DNA of 64,000 bases, taken from contig JAUMVO010000002.1 of NCBI GenBank assembly GCA_030530095.1, forward strand, positions 124,001 to 188,000. Reading direction: 5' to 3'. Shown here in pieces: positions 35,225-44,268 of this stretch; within the stretch, counting starts at the first letter, position 1, and the number at the start of each line of letters is the position of its first letter. The notes beneath the pieces are model-generated. The model was not told the DNA's origin. It saw only the letters and a program-made list of their open reading frames with translations, and searched no databases. The translations under genes were made by a program, and so were the position numbers. The DNA is from Clostridiaceae bacterium. GTDB lineage: Bacteria; Bacillota; Clostridia; Oscillospirales; Acutalibacteraceae.

Positions 35225-36457
35225 TTACGCGTTTTCAGCGTTTTTTTGCGTGGTTGTTTTTTCCTTAGTTTCGTTGTTCCCGAAAGTCTTGAACGAATTG
35301 ACGGTGCTCGTGGTAAGAACATAGACGCTGTCGGCGTCGCAGTAGCAATTAATACCGTCGCTTGAAACGTCAGCCGTACCGATTATTTTTCCGCGGCGGT
35401 TGAAGTTTATAAGTTGACGGTCGGTAAGCACCGAAATATTTCTGCCGTCGCAGGAAACAGAGCGCACCGCCGAGTTAATCTCGGACGAGAACATCTCCTT
35501 ACCGTCGGCATTATATAGCGTGAGAATTTTTGAGCTTGACGAACCGTATTTTGAGAACACAGCGGCAGTGATGTTATTCTCCGCCGTGCACTGTCTTGCA
35601 AGGCTGTTGAGCGAAAGATCGATATCGACTCTGTTTGCCTTACGGTCTATAAAGCTCATGATATTAGGTCCGCTTGCAAGAAGCATCTTTCCTTTTACAA
35701 ATTCGACCTTTGAAACGGTATTTGAGCCGTAGTTGTATTCAAACACGGGCTCCTGATAGTCAAAGTCGAAAATAAGAACTCTCGTGTACAGTTCACCGTT
35801 TTCTGCGCCGATTACACTGACGGCTACTCTGTCGCCCTTATCGGAGATATCGGTTGAAATAATCTCGTCCTTCGAGCAGTCCCAGCGGAAGATTTCCTTG
35901 CGGTTGGAATTGAAAACAATGAGCTGGGAAGCCGAGTTTTCGCCGCGTGTGGCTATTGCAACGGAACCGTTTCTGCCGACACAGGCGGTCAGAATTTTCT
36001 GGTCCGTCGAGCCTTCGTAAAGTATCTTTGTCTTTGAAAGCACGCGGTAACTGAAGCCGCCTACATCAAAAAGTATAGCTCTGCCGTTACAGCTGTCGAT
36101 AAGCGGATTTGAATACGAATGGGTAAAGCCGGAAAGCTTTCTCGCGGTCGAGTCGAGTACGTAGGTACTGTCAGACGTGAGCACGAGCAGATCAGAATCA
36201 ATCTGCTTTACGTCGATGGGAGTAGAGCTCTCAAAATAGTAAGGATAACCGTCGCCGCGCTTTGAGCCTAAAACCATACTGTAAAAATAGTCGCCCACGC
36301 TTGAAAATGTGATATTGCCGAAACGGTCAGCAGCAATAAACAACAGTATGAGCACGGCAAAAATAACGCTGACTACCTTAAGCACGGTAATAAGCCTGCC
36401 CTGATTAATATCGTCTTTAATTTTGGCTTTTCTGATTTTTATACTTCTCTTCTTCAT
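35225..36457 (-). CDS. DUF5711-type membrane-anchored beta-propeller-like protein
   Basis: A 410-residue protein from the ATG at 36457 (GGTGG upstream; a GTG three codons earlier is less well placed). A basic cytoplasmic start (about 1-25) leads to one membrane segment (about 28-45). The outside part has repeated strands of the kind seen in beta-propellers (LLVLTSDSTYVLD, AVAIATRGE-like, ISVLTDRQLINF). I match it to DUF5711 by layout and memory. Function unknown. It sits between truA and cvpA. Confidence 0.7.
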   Translation of the reverse strand: MKKRSIKIRKAKIKDDINQGRLITVLKVVSVIFAVLILLFIAADRFGNITFSSVGDYFYSMVLGSKRGDGYPYYFESSTPIDVKQIDSDLLVLTSDSTYVLDSTARKLSGFTHSYSNPLIDSCNGRAILFDVGGFSYRVLSKTKILYEGSTDQKILTACVGRNGSVAIATRGENSASQLIVFNSNRKEIFRWDCSKDEIISTDISDKGDRVAVSVIGAENGELYTRVLIFDFDYQEPVFEYNYGSNTVSKVEFVKGKMLLASGPNIMSFIDRKANRVDIDLSLNSLARQCTAENNITAAVFSKYGSSSSKILTLYNADGKEMFSSEINSAVRSVSCDGRNISVLTDRQLINFNRRGKIIGTADVSSDGINCYCDADSVYVLTTSTVNSFKTFGNNETKEKTTTQKNAENA

Positions 36458-36472
36458 CTTTTCCACCGAAAA

Positions 36473-37207
36473 TCAATAATTGACTTTATCCAAATACAGT
36501 CCGCAGGGCTTAACCGTTGCGCCTGCCTGCTGTCTGTCCTTTGAAGCTATAATCGAAGCTACGGCGCCCTTTTCGATTTTACCCGAATTAATGTCGAGCA
36601 GAGTGCCGACTATAATGCGCACCATATTGTAAAGGAAGCCGTCGGCTTCAACAGATATTTCAACAAAGTCGCCGTTACGCTTAACGGAAATGCTTTTAAT
36701 TGTTCTTGTCTTGTCCTCTACCGAGCTGTCAGCCGAGCAAAAGGCAGAGAAATCGTGAGTACCGAGAAACGCCTGAGCTTCGCTGTTCAGCATATCTACG
36801 TCGATTTTATAAGGATAAAAAAGCGCTCTGTCAACATAAAACGGATTTTCAAAATCTCTGTTGAATATCAGGTATTTATACTGCTTGGATTTACAGTCAT
36901 AACGTGCATGAAATTCATAAGGTACACTACGAATTTCGGTAACCGCCACACTGTCTGGTAAAACCGCATTGAGCGATTTTTTTAAGGCGGTGCAGTCGAT
37001 GTCCTTTTCGGTTCTTATATTGCAGCAGAACATATTCGCGTGGACGCCCGCATCGGTACGGCTGCAGCCGGTAACGTTTTCGCGAACGCCGAGTATGCGT
37101 TCAACGGCGTCCTGCAAGCTCTGCTGAACGGTCACGGCGTTGGGCTGAACCTGCCAGCCGTGAAAACGCGAACCGTCAAACATAAGTGTCAGTAAATAAT
37201 TATTCAT
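36473..37207 (-). CDS. truA: tRNA pseudouridine synthase A
   Basis: Makes pseudouridine at positions 38-40 of tRNA anticodon arms. It has 244 residues from the ATG at 37207, where it overlaps the ecfT stop by 1 nt (TGATG); the frame is open 48 codons upstream but that part lies within ecfT. The catalytic Asp is D52 (CSRTDAGVHA). FLYNMVRIIVGTL near the end is the conserved C-terminal motif. truA after ecfT is the common Firmicutes order. Confidence 0.95.
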   Translation of the reverse strand: MNNYLLTLMFDGSRFHGWQVQPNAVTVQQSLQDAVERILGVRENVTGCSRTDAGVHANMFCCNIRTEKDIDCTALKKSLNAVLPDSVAVTEIRSVPYEFHARYDCKSKQYKYLIFNRDFENPFYVDRALFYPYKIDVDMLNSEAQAFLGTHDFSAFCSADSSVEDKTRTIKSISVKRNGDFVEISVEADGFLYNMVRIIVGTLLDINSGKIEKGAVASIIASKDRQQAGATVKPCGLYLDKVNY

Positions 37208-38022
37208 CACAGCACCGTCGGAAAATAATGATTGAGTAAGATTATACCCGCAACCGTCGCTGCTACGACGATAAGCGAGATATAATCGCGCACAGCGCAC
37301 TTCATAACGCGAAGTCTTGTTCTGCCCTCGCCGCCCTGATAACAGCGGCATTCCATCGCAAACGCAAGCTCATAGGCTCTGCGGAACGAGTTTATAAACA
37401 GCGGAACGAATATCGGCACCAACGCTTTTCCGCGCTGAACGATATTACCGCTTTCAAGGTCCGCACCCCTCGATTTCTGCGCCGACATTATCTTGTCAAC
37501 CTCGTCGATAAGAGTCGGAATGAAACGCAAAGCAATAGTCATCATCATTGCTATTGAGTGAACATTGATCTTAAATACCTTCAGCGGACAGAAAAGCCTC
37601 TCGATAGCGTCTGTGAGCATAGTGGGGGAAGTCGTGTAGGTAAGCATAGAGCTTGCAACGACCAGAAGAATAATCCTCAGCGTTGTAAACAGCGCCATAT
37701 TCACGCCGCCCGTTGTGATTTTAAGCTTCCACCATTCCCAGAGCACCTCGCCCGTTCTGTTGTAAATAAGCTGTAAAAGCGAGGTTATGATAACGATAAT
37801 AACTATCGGTCTTACGCTCTTTAATATGAGCTTGGGCGAAATACGCGAAAGCAGTATGACGGCAAGCAGCAGTATGAACATTATGCCCATAGCGTAAAAG
37901 TTTTTGCAAAGGAAAATGGCAACTATATAAGCAAAAACAAGCACTATTTTAATTCTCGGGTCAAGTCTGTGTATCACGGAATTACCGGGAAAATACTGGC
38001 CGAGGGTGATGTCCTTAATCAT
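37207..38022 (-). CDS. ecfT: ECF transporter transmembrane subunit EcfT
   Basis: A 271-residue membrane protein that joins the two ATPases to interchangeable S-components. About five or six membrane segments are visible. The coupling motifs are present: KSRGADLE (near residue 185) and MECRCYQGGEGRTR (near 225). It begins with the family pattern HRLDPRIKI. Overlaps ecfA2 by 4 nt and truA by 1 nt. Confidence 0.94.
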   Translation of the reverse strand: MIKDITLGQYFPGNSVIHRLDPRIKIVLVFAYIVAIFLCKNFYAMGIMFILLLAVILLSRISPKLILKSVRPIVIIVIITSLLQLIYNRTGEVLWEWWKLKITTGGVNMALFTTLRIILLVVASSMLTYTTSPTMLTDAIERLFCPLKVFKINVHSIAMMMTIALRFIPTLIDEVDKIMSAQKSRGADLESGNIVQRGKALVPIFVPLFINSFRRAYELAFAMECRCYQGGEGRTRLRVMKCAVRDYISLIVVAATVAGIILLNHYFPTVL

Positions 38023-38885
38023 ACCTGCACCCCCTTCTTTTTAAGAAGCGAGAGCAACTCGTCACGCGCAGCGGTAACCGAATAGATATCGGTGCGCACA
38101 TCGTAACCCTTTTTCTTAAGGTCCATGAAAATACGCGTAATCTGCGGCGCGTCAAGTCCGATTTCGACTAAGCGGTCAATTCCCGAGAAAACCTCGTCAA
38201 CCGTGCCGCAAAGTTCAATTTTACCCTTATTCATCACAATTACCTTATCGGCAAGACGTGCAACGTCCTCCATACTGTGGGAGACGATAATAACCGTATT
38301 TTCCGTAGCCTGACGGTAGTCGGCTATCATATTCTCTATCTTCTGTCTGCCGCGCGGGTCAAGTCCCGCGGTAGGCTCGTCAAGTATAAGCACCTTAGGC
38401 TCCATAGCCATAACGCCCGCTATTGCGACACGGCGCTTCTCACCGCCGGAAAGGTCGAAGGGAGATTTTTTGAGCATTTCCTCCTTAAGTCCGACAAATG
38501 ACGCCGCCTTCATAACATGAGCGTCAATCTCGTCCTTGTCAAGTCCCATATTCCTGGGGCCGAAGGCTATATCGTCGTAAACCGTGCTCTCAAAGAGCTG
38601 ATATTCGGGATACTGGAAGCAAAGTCCGACCTTGAAGCGGACGCTGCGCGTATAGTCCTTTGACGAATGAATATCGGTTCCGTCAAACAGTATCTTGCCC
38701 TTTGAAGGTTTGAGAATACCGTTAAGATGCTGAACGAGCGTCGATTTACCCGAACCTGTATGACCGATTATTCCGACGAACTCGCCCTCGTCAATCTGCA
38801 CGTTGACGTCGTCAAGCGCTCTGACTTCAAAGGGTGTGTTCTCGGAATAGATATATGATAGATTTTGTGTTTCAATCAACGCCAT
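38019..38885 (-). CDS. ecfA2: ECF transporter ATPase EcfA2
   Basis: A 288-residue ABC ATPase: Walker A GHTGSGKST, Q-loop CFQYPEYQLFE, signature LSGGEKRRV, Walker B VLILDEPTAGLD and the H-loop His in IIVSHSMEDVA. The second of two paired ATPases in the energy-coupling module for vitamin uptake; position and the Q-loop YPEYQLF support the A2 label. Overlaps its neighbours at both ends. Confidence 0.93.
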   Translation of the reverse strand: MALIETQNLSYIYSENTPFEVRALDDVNVQIDEGEFVGIIGHTGSGKSTLVQHLNGILKPSKGKILFDGTDIHSSKDYTRSVRFKVGLCFQYPEYQLFESTVYDDIAFGPRNMGLDKDEIDAHVMKAASFVGLKEEMLKKSPFDLSGGEKRRVAIAGVMAMEPKVLILDEPTAGLDPRGRQKIENMIADYRQATENTVIIVSHSMEDVARLADKVIVMNKGKIELCGTVDEVFSGIDRLVEIGLDAPQITRIFMDLKKKGYDVRTDIYSVTAARDELLSLLKKKGVQV

Positions 38886-39745
38886 TATCGGTCTCCGATC
38901 AGTTTTTCAATTCTCTCCACAAGTTCTTCCTCGTAGATGATATCCGGTGAAATATTAACTCCGCTTTTTGAAAGTTCCTCGGCAAGATATGCAACCGAAG
39001 GTACATCAAGGCCGATATTTCTCAAAGCTTCTCTGTTTCTGAATACTTCCTTCGGAGTGCCGTCCATAACTACTTTCGCGTTATCCATAACGACAACTCT
39101 CGAGGCAAGTGTAGCTTCCTCCATAAAGTGAGTTATAAAAACTATTGCCATACCGTACTCACGGTTGAGCTTGATTACGGTCTTCATAACCTCTTTCCTG
39201 CCCTGAGGATCAAGCATGGCTGTAGGCTCGTCAAAGAATATGCACTTGGGGAGCATTGCTATAATACCCGCAATTGCAACCCTCTGCTTCTGACCGCCCG
39301 AAAGCTTGTGCGGCTCGGACAGACGGTGCTCGTACATACCGACAGCCTTCAATGAGTCGTCAACTCTCTTTCGTATTTCATCACGCGGCAATCCCAGATT
39401 TTCGGGGCCGAACGCGACGTCCTCCTCAACTATGGAGGCAACTATCTGATTGTCGGGGTTCTGAAAGACAACGCCGACAGTTTTTCTGATATCGTAGGAT
39501 TTTTCCTCGTCGGCGGTATCCATACCGTCAACGGTGACGGTTCCGCTTTCGGGAATGAGTATCGAATTTGAAAGCTTGGCAAGCGTCGATTTTCCCGAGC
39601 CGTTATGCCCGAGTATTGCGACAAACTCGCCCTCTTTAATATCAAGACTTACGCCGTCAACGGCAAGAGGAAGCTTCTCACCCTCCTCGGCCGCTTCGTA
39701 GCGGAAGCTGACGTTATCAAATTTTACAATACTCTTTTTATCCAT
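38885..39745 (-). CDS. ecfA1: ECF transporter ATPase EcfA1
   Basis: A 286-residue ABC ATPase: Walker [11 protein letters not shown]-loop [11 protein letters not shown], signature LSGGQKQRV, Walker [13 protein letters not shown] and H-loop [10 protein letters not shown]. With EcfA2 and EcfT it forms the shared engine for several S-components, one of which (BioY) is encoded 6 kb away. The stop overlaps the ecfA2 start (TAATG). Confidence 0.94.
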   Translation of the reverse strand: MDKKSIVKFDNVSFRYEAAEEGEKLPLAVDGVSLDIKEGEFVAILGHNGSGKSTLAKLSNSILIPESGTVTVDGMDTADEEKSYDIRKTVGVVFQNPDNQIVASIVEEDVAFGPENLGLPRDEIRKRVDDSLKAVGMYEHRLSEPHKLSGGQKQRVAIAGIIAMLPKCIFFDEPTAMLDPQGRKEVMKTVIKLNREYGMAIVFITHFMEEATLASRVVVMDNAKVVMDGTPKEVFRNREALRNIGLDVPSVAYLAEELSKSGVNISPDIIYEEELVERIEKLIGDR

Positions 39746-39763
39746 ATTTTACCTTTTTGTAAA

Positions 39764-40627
39764 TTATTTGTGCCAGATTGCGGACGCTCCGCACGGCAGA
39801 ACCATACCGGTCCGGGTTACGGGAAGTCCGATTTCATCGCTTTCAACCGAGCCGCCGAATTTCGGCTTGATTACCGCTCCGAGTATGTACTGCATAACCG
39901 CAGGTGAAAGTCCGGTAGTGTATGAGTTTATCAATACCATAAGAGGATTGTCGGAAAGCACCTGAGCGCACAGTTCGACAAAGCTGTATACCTCGTTTTC
40001 AAGCTTCCAGATTTCGCCGCCCGGTCCCCTGCCGTATGACGGCGGGTCCATAATGATAATATCGTAGCGGTTGCCGCGTCTTATTTCGCGCTGTACGAAC
40101 TTTACACAGTCGTCAACTATCCAGCGAACATTTCTGTCTGCAACGCCTGATAAAACGGCGTTCTCCTTTGCCCACTGCACCATACCCTTTGAAGCGTCAA
40201 CGTGAACAACGTCCGCTCCCGCCTTAAGCGCGGCTACGGTTGCGCCGCCGGTGTATGCAAAGAGGTTAAGCACCTTAACGGGTCTGCCCGCCTCTTTTAT
40301 AAGCTTAGCAGTGTAATCCCAGTTGACTGCCTGCTCGGGAAATATACCCGTGTGCTTGAAGCCCATGGTCTTAACGTTAAATGCAAGCTCACCGTAGTTT
40401 ATACGCCAGAAATCGGGAAGCTTCTTTTTGATTTCCCAGCTGCCTCCGCCCGAATTCGAGCGGTGATACACTGCGTCGGCATTCTTCCACTTCGGATGGG
40501 TTTTCGGCGTGTTCCAGATTACCTGCGGGTCGGGTCTGATAAGCGTTATTTCTCCCCAGCGTTCAAGGCGTTCGCCGCCCGAACAGTCGAGGAGCTCATA
40601 ATCCTTCCATAAAGACGAATAACGCAT
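39764..40627 (-). CDS. Class I SAM-dependent methyltransferase (RlmI/RlmK-like)
   Basis: A 287-residue methyltransferase. The SAM-binding motif is VLNLFAYTGGATVAALKAGA (about 118-137), followed by VVHVDASKGM and the catalytic region IIMDPPSYGRGPGG. It resembles the RlmK/RlmI 23S rRNA cytosine methyltransferases but lacks their N-terminal PUA domain. An rRNA target is therefore likely but not shown. Its stop is 18 nt before ecfA1; its start overlaps the glmM stop. Confidence 0.82.
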   Translation of the reverse strand: MRYSSLWKDYELLDCSGGERLERWGEITLIRPDPQVIWNTPKTHPKWKNADAVYHRSNSGGGSWEIKKKLPDFWRINYGELAFNVKTMGFKHTGIFPEQAVNWDYTAKLIKEAGRPVKVLNLFAYTGGATVAALKAGADVVHVDASKGMVQWAKENAVLSGVADRNVRWIVDDCVKFVQREIRRGNRYDIIIMDPPSYGRGPGGEIWKLENEVYSFVELCAQVLSDNPLMVLINSYTTGLSPAVMQYILGAVIKPKFGGSVESDEIGLPVTRTGMVLPCGASAIWHK

Positions 40628-41976
40628 CAGACGAGCCTTTCCTCAACAACCTTGGCTATTGAATCGGCAAGGTCCTTTATCTTATCGTAATCCTTGCCCT
40701 CAAGCATAACTCTGACAAGCGGCTCCGTACCCGAAACGCGGACGAGCACTCTGCCGTCCTCACCGAGCTCCTGCTCGGCTTCCCTGATTGCAAGCTGAAC
40801 CTCGGGGTCCTTATCGAGACGCTGCTTGCCGAAATTGGAAACGCGGACATTTACAAGTACCTGCGGGAATACCTCCATCTCGGAAGCAAGTTCGGAAATT
40901 TTCTTACCCGTTCTCTTCAAGACGTTGAGCACCTGGATTGCAGACATCTGACCGTCGCCGGTTGTTGCGTGGTCAAGGAAAATAATGTGTCCCGACTGCT
41001 CGCCGCCTATGCAATGGCCGTTTGCAACCATATTTTCAAGCACGTAACGGTCGCCTACCTTGGTCTTTTCACAGTGAATACCGTTTTCATCACAGAACTT
41101 AAAGAAGCCCATATTGCTCATTACCGTAACAACAGCGGTATCGTTCTTAAGCTGGCCGTTCTGCTTCATATACTTGGCGCATATTGCTATAATCTTATCG
41201 CCGTCAACTATATTGCCGTTCTCGTCAACAATGAGCATTCTGTCGGCGTCGCCGTCAAACGCGAAGCCTATGTCGCACTGATTGTCAACAACGTACTTCT
41301 GAAGCTGTTCCATATGAGTTGAGCCGCACTTGTCGTTTATATTAACGCCGTTGGGATCGTCATTGATGATAAAGCACTTTGCGCCGAGCCTTGTGAACAG
41401 AGCTCTGGCGGTAACGGATGATGAACCGTTAGCGCAGTCGAGGGCTATTCTCATACCCTTGAAGTCGCCGTCAGAGGTCATGGCAAGGTGGAAAATGTAG
41501 TCGTCAACCGCAGTTGTCGAGAAATGAATTCTGCCGACATCACCGCCGAGAACTACGGGCGGAACCTTGGACTCGTCAAGTATGATTTCCTCAATTTCGT
41601 TTTCAAGCTCATCGGGAAGCTTATAGCCGTTGTACTGGAAAATTTTGATTCCGTTATATTCGCACGGGTTGTGCGAAGCAGAAATCATAACGCCCGCATC
41701 GTAGCCGTATTCCTTAACAAGAAACGCGACCGCAGGTGTAGGAACTACATCAAGCACAAGCACATCCGCGCCTACCGAGCAAAGACCGGCAGAAATGGCC
41801 GAGCAGAGCATGTGCGAGGACGCTCTGGTGTCCATGCCGATAAGAACCTTCGGCTTGTGTGACAAATTCTCGGTGAGCACCATGGCAGCCGCTCTGCCGA
41901 TTTTCATTGCAAGCTCACACGAAAGCTCCGTATTTGCGACGCCTCTTGCGCCGTCGGTACCGAATAATCTACCCAT
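40627..41976 (-). CDS. glmM: Phosphoglucosamine mutase
   Basis: Converts glucosamine 6-phosphate to glucosamine 1-phosphate for peptidoglycan precursor synthesis. The 449-residue protein starts RLFGTDGARG, as in GlmM. The phosphorylated serine is S101 in SASHNP. The metal loop is DGDADR and the C-terminal phosphate-binding loop is RVSGTEPLVRVM. It lies between ruvB and the methyltransferase gene, in the long leftward run. Confidence 0.96.
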   Translation of the reverse strand: MGRLFGTDGARGVANTELSCELAMKIGRAAAMVLTENLSHKPKVLIGMDTRASSHMLCSAISAGLCSVGADVLVLDVVPTPAVAFLVKEYGYDAGVMISASHNPCEYNGIKIFQYNGYKLPDELENEIEEIILDESKVPPVVLGGDVGRIHFSTTAVDDYIFHLAMTSDGDFKGMRIALDCANGSSSVTARALFTRLGAKCFIINDDPNGVNINDKCGSTHMEQLQKYVVDNQCDIGFAFDGDADRMLIVDENGNIVDGDKIIAICAKYMKQNGQLKNDTAVVTVMSNMGFFKFCDENGIHCEKTKVGDRYVLENMVANGHCIGGEQSGHIIFLDHATTGDGQMSAIQVLNVLKRTGKKISELASEMEVFPQVLVNVRVSNFGKQRLDKDPEVQLAIREAEQELGEDGRVLVRVSGTEPLVRVMLEGKDYDKIKDLADSIAKVVEERLV

Positions 41977-41993
41977 TGTAAAATCTCCTCAAA

Positions 41994-43037
41994 TTATAAA
42001 TCAAATCTTTGCTGTCCGTTGTCGTTGCCGCCGTTAAATGGTATTCCCAGATGCTTGTAGGCAAGCGGCGTGGCAACTCTGCCTCGCGGCGTTTTGGCAA
42101 GAAAGCCTATCTGTAAGAGATACGGCTCAACGACATCCTCAACGGTTATCGCTTCCTCACCTATTGTAGCGGCGATGGTGTCGAGTCCGACCGGACCGCC
42201 GTTATAATTCTTAATCATTGACGTCAAAAGCAGTCTGTCAATTGAGTCGAGACCGAGCTCGTCAATCTCCATCCTCGAAAGCGCAATTTTCGCTATGTCC
42301 GAAGTAATTGAGCCGTTGCCCATAACGTCGGCAAAATCTCGCGAACGCTTAAGAAGCCTGTTGGCTATTCGCGGCGTACCGCGCGAACGCGATGCAATCT
42401 CGAGCGCGCCGTCGGGGTCAATCATAACGCCTAAAATTCCCGCGGAACGCCTGACTATCTGAGCAAGCTCGTCGGGTGAGTACATTTCAAGACGTTCAAT
42501 ATCGCCGAAACGGTCGCGCAGCGGTGCCGAAATCTGACCGCTTCTGGTCGTGGCGCCGACAAGTGTGAAGCGCGGAAGGTCAAGTCTTATCGACCTTGCA
42601 GACGGGCCCTTGCCGATTATGATATCGAGCGCGTTGTCCTCCATCGCAGGATAGAGCACTTCCTCAACCTGACGCGAAAGACGGTGGATCTCATCTATGA
42701 AAAGCACGTCGCCCTCGTTAAGGTTGGTGAGCAAAGCTGCGAGGTCACCCTGCTTCTCGATAGCGGGTCCCGAGGTAACTCTCATCTGAACGCCCATCTC
42801 GTTGGCTATAATGCCCGCGAGCGTGGTTTTACCGAGTCCGGGAGGTCCGTAGAGAAGAATGTGGTCGAGCACGTCGCCTCTCGACTTAGCCGCTTCGATA
42901 TAGACCTTTAAGTTTTCCTTAGCCTTCTCCTGACCGATATACTCGTTAAAGGTTTTCGGTCTTAACGAAACTTCAATATCGTTGTCAATCTCGTTCAGGT
43001 CGGGAGAAATAATCCTGTTTTCGTTATCAAAATCCAT
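41994..43037 (-). CDS. ruvB: Holliday junction helicase RuvB
   Basis: A 347-residue AAA+ motor that drives branch migration with RuvA. Walker A is GPPGLGKTT, Walker B FIDEIHRL, sensor 1 LVGATTRSG and the C-terminal winged helix has [11 protein letters not shown] and [12 protein letters not shown]. Length is typical. It follows ruvA after 6 nt. Confidence 0.97.
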   Translation of the reverse strand: MDFDNENRIISPDLNEIDNDIEVSLRPKTFNEYIGQEKAKENLKVYIEAAKSRGDVLDHILLYGPPGLGKTTLAGIIANEMGVQMRVTSGPAIEKQGDLAALLTNLNEGDVLFIDEIHRLSRQVEEVLYPAMEDNALDIIIGKGPSARSIRLDLPRFTLVGATTRSGQISAPLRDRFGDIERLEMYSPDELAQIVRRSAGILGVMIDPDGALEIASRSRGTPRIANRLLKRSRDFADVMGNGSITSDIAKIALSRMEIDELGLDSIDRLLLTSMIKNYNGGPVGLDTIAATIGEEAITVEDVVEPYLLQIGFLAKTPRGRVATPLAYKHLGIPFNGGNDNGQQRFDL

Positions 43038-43043
43038 ATTGCG

Positions 43044-43652
43044 TTACCCTATTCTTGAAAGCTGTTTTAATGCCTGCTTTATAAGTTCCTCGGTTGAAAG
43101 CGATTTGTCAAGTCTGCCGACCGCAGAAGCCGCCTCACTCTGCGAATAGCCGAGCATTGTAAGCGCCGATACCGCCTCGGAGGTGTTAGCCGCATTCATC
43201 GCGGCGTTTGCACTCTCAACCTCGATTCCCGACGAGCCTAAATCAAGTCCCGCAGCGAGCTTGTCCTTAAGTTCAAGCACTATGCGCTGAGCGAGCTTGG
43301 GACCGACACCGTTTGCGCGGGTAATGGACTTACTGTCGCCCGACGCTATCGCAAGCGCAAGCGAATCGGGAGTAAGCTCGCTTAAAATAGCGAGCGCCAC
43401 CTTCGGGCCGACGCCCGAAACGCTCAGAAGCACCTTGAAGCATTCCATCTCGGTTTCGGTATAAAAACCGAAAAGGTCAAGCGCATTTTCCGAAACGTTA
43501 AGGTAGGTAAACAGAGTTACCGTTTCGCCCTTTGACGCGATATTTTTAAGCGTGTTCATTGTGGTGAAGCACTTGAACGCAACGCCGTTGCAGTTAACGG
43601 CAACACACTGTGTATCGTAGAATACGACTTCACCCGTTATTGAATAAAACAT
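43044..43652 (-). CDS. ruvA: Holliday junction protein RuvA
   Basis: A 202-residue junction-binding protein. Start is the ATG at 43652 (MFYSITGEVVFYD; GAGG 8 nt ahead); in-frame sequence further upstream belongs to ruvC. It shows the N-terminal OB fold, two helix-hairpin-helix motifs (SVSGVGPKVALAIL and ANGVGPKLAQRIVLELKDKL) and the C-terminal RuvB-binding domain after a linker. Confidence 0.96.
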   Translation of the reverse strand: MFYSITGEVVFYDTQCVAVNCNGVAFKCFTTMNTLKNIASKGETVTLFTYLNVSENALDLFGFYTETEMECFKVLLSVSGVGPKVALAILSELTPDSLALAIASGDSKSITRANGVGPKLAQRIVLELKDKLAAGLDLGSSGIEVESANAAMNAANTSEAVSALTMLGYSQSEAASAVGRLDKSLSTEELIKQALKQLSRIG

Positions 43653-43662
43653 AATCTTTTCC

Positions 43663-44163
43663 TCACCTGATATTTCGCAGTTTACCCATAAGCGAGCCGC
43701 TTGAATGAGCGTGGCAGACAGCCATCGCAAGCGCGTCCGCGGTATCGTCGGGTTTGGGCACCTTCTCAAGATTGAGAATTACGCGTATCATTTCCTGAAC
43801 CTGCTTTTTCTCGGCTCTGCCGTAGCCGACTACGCTCTGTTTTACCTGAAGCGGCGTGTATTCGAAAATTTCGGCTCCGTTCTGATGTGCGGCAAGTACC
43901 GTAACGCCCCTCGCCTGAGCAACGTCGATAACCGTTTTGGCATTCGTGTTATAGAAAAGCTTTTCTATAGCCATAGCCTCAGGCTTATACTTTGCAAAAA
44001 GCATATTCAGGTCCTTGTAGATAACGTCAAGGCGTTCGACAAACGGCATACCCGCCGGCGTGGTAATCGCGCCGTAATCGAGTACGGTGAAGCGGTTTGC
44101 TTCGTATTTAATTACGCCGTAGCCGACTATAGCATAGCCGGGGTCGATACCTAAAATTATCAT
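43663..44163 (-). CDS. ruvC: Holliday junction resolvase RuvC
   Basis: A 166-residue endonuclease that cuts Holliday junctions. The catalytic acids are visible: D7 (GIDPGYA), E67 (AIEKLF) and the paired Asp of [10 protein letters not shown]. It opens the ruvCAB set, and a sigma-A promoter lies just upstream. The order ruvC-ruvA-ruvB is standard. Confidence 0.96.
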   Translation of the reverse strand: MIILGIDPGYAIVGYGVIKYEANRFTVLDYGAITTPAGMPFVERLDVIYKDLNMLFAKYKPEAMAIEKLFYNTNAKTVIDVAQARGVTVLAAHQNGAEIFEYTPLQVKQSVVGYGRAEKKQVQEMIRVILNLEKVPKPDDTADALAMAVCHAHSSGSLMGKLRNIR

Positions 44164-44195
44164 AAAACCTAATACCCCATATTAGTATTTTTATA

Positions 44196-44224
44196 ATTAT
44201 ACTATAACTTATAAAATAATGCAA
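44196..44224 (-). promoter_or_regulatory. Promoter of the ruvC-clpE run
   Basis: On the minus strand TTGCAT (44219-44224), a 17-nt spacer and TATAAT (44196-44201). I see no comparable promoter in the gaps of the following 12 genes. Confidence 0.82.
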
Positions 44225-44225
44225 T

Positions 44226-44254
44226 AAAAAAGAGCGAATTAATCGCCCTTTTTT
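44226..44254 (-). terminator. Terminator of the DUF512-der transcript
   Basis: GCGA/TCGC core flanked by further G-C pairs with one mismatch and by an A-run/T-run, directly after der and just before the ruvC promoter. Confidence 0.8.
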
Positions 44255-44268
44255 GAAGTTTTATTGAA

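Noticed and set aside
36473-37351. Longer truA with 48 extra N-terminal residues
   Set aside because: The extra part lies within ecfT and is unlike TruA; the ATG at 37207 gives the normal family start.
43653-43769. Longer ruvA with 39 extra N-terminal residues
   Set aside because: The extra part overlaps ruvC; MFYSITGEV at 43652 is the family start with a good ribosome site.
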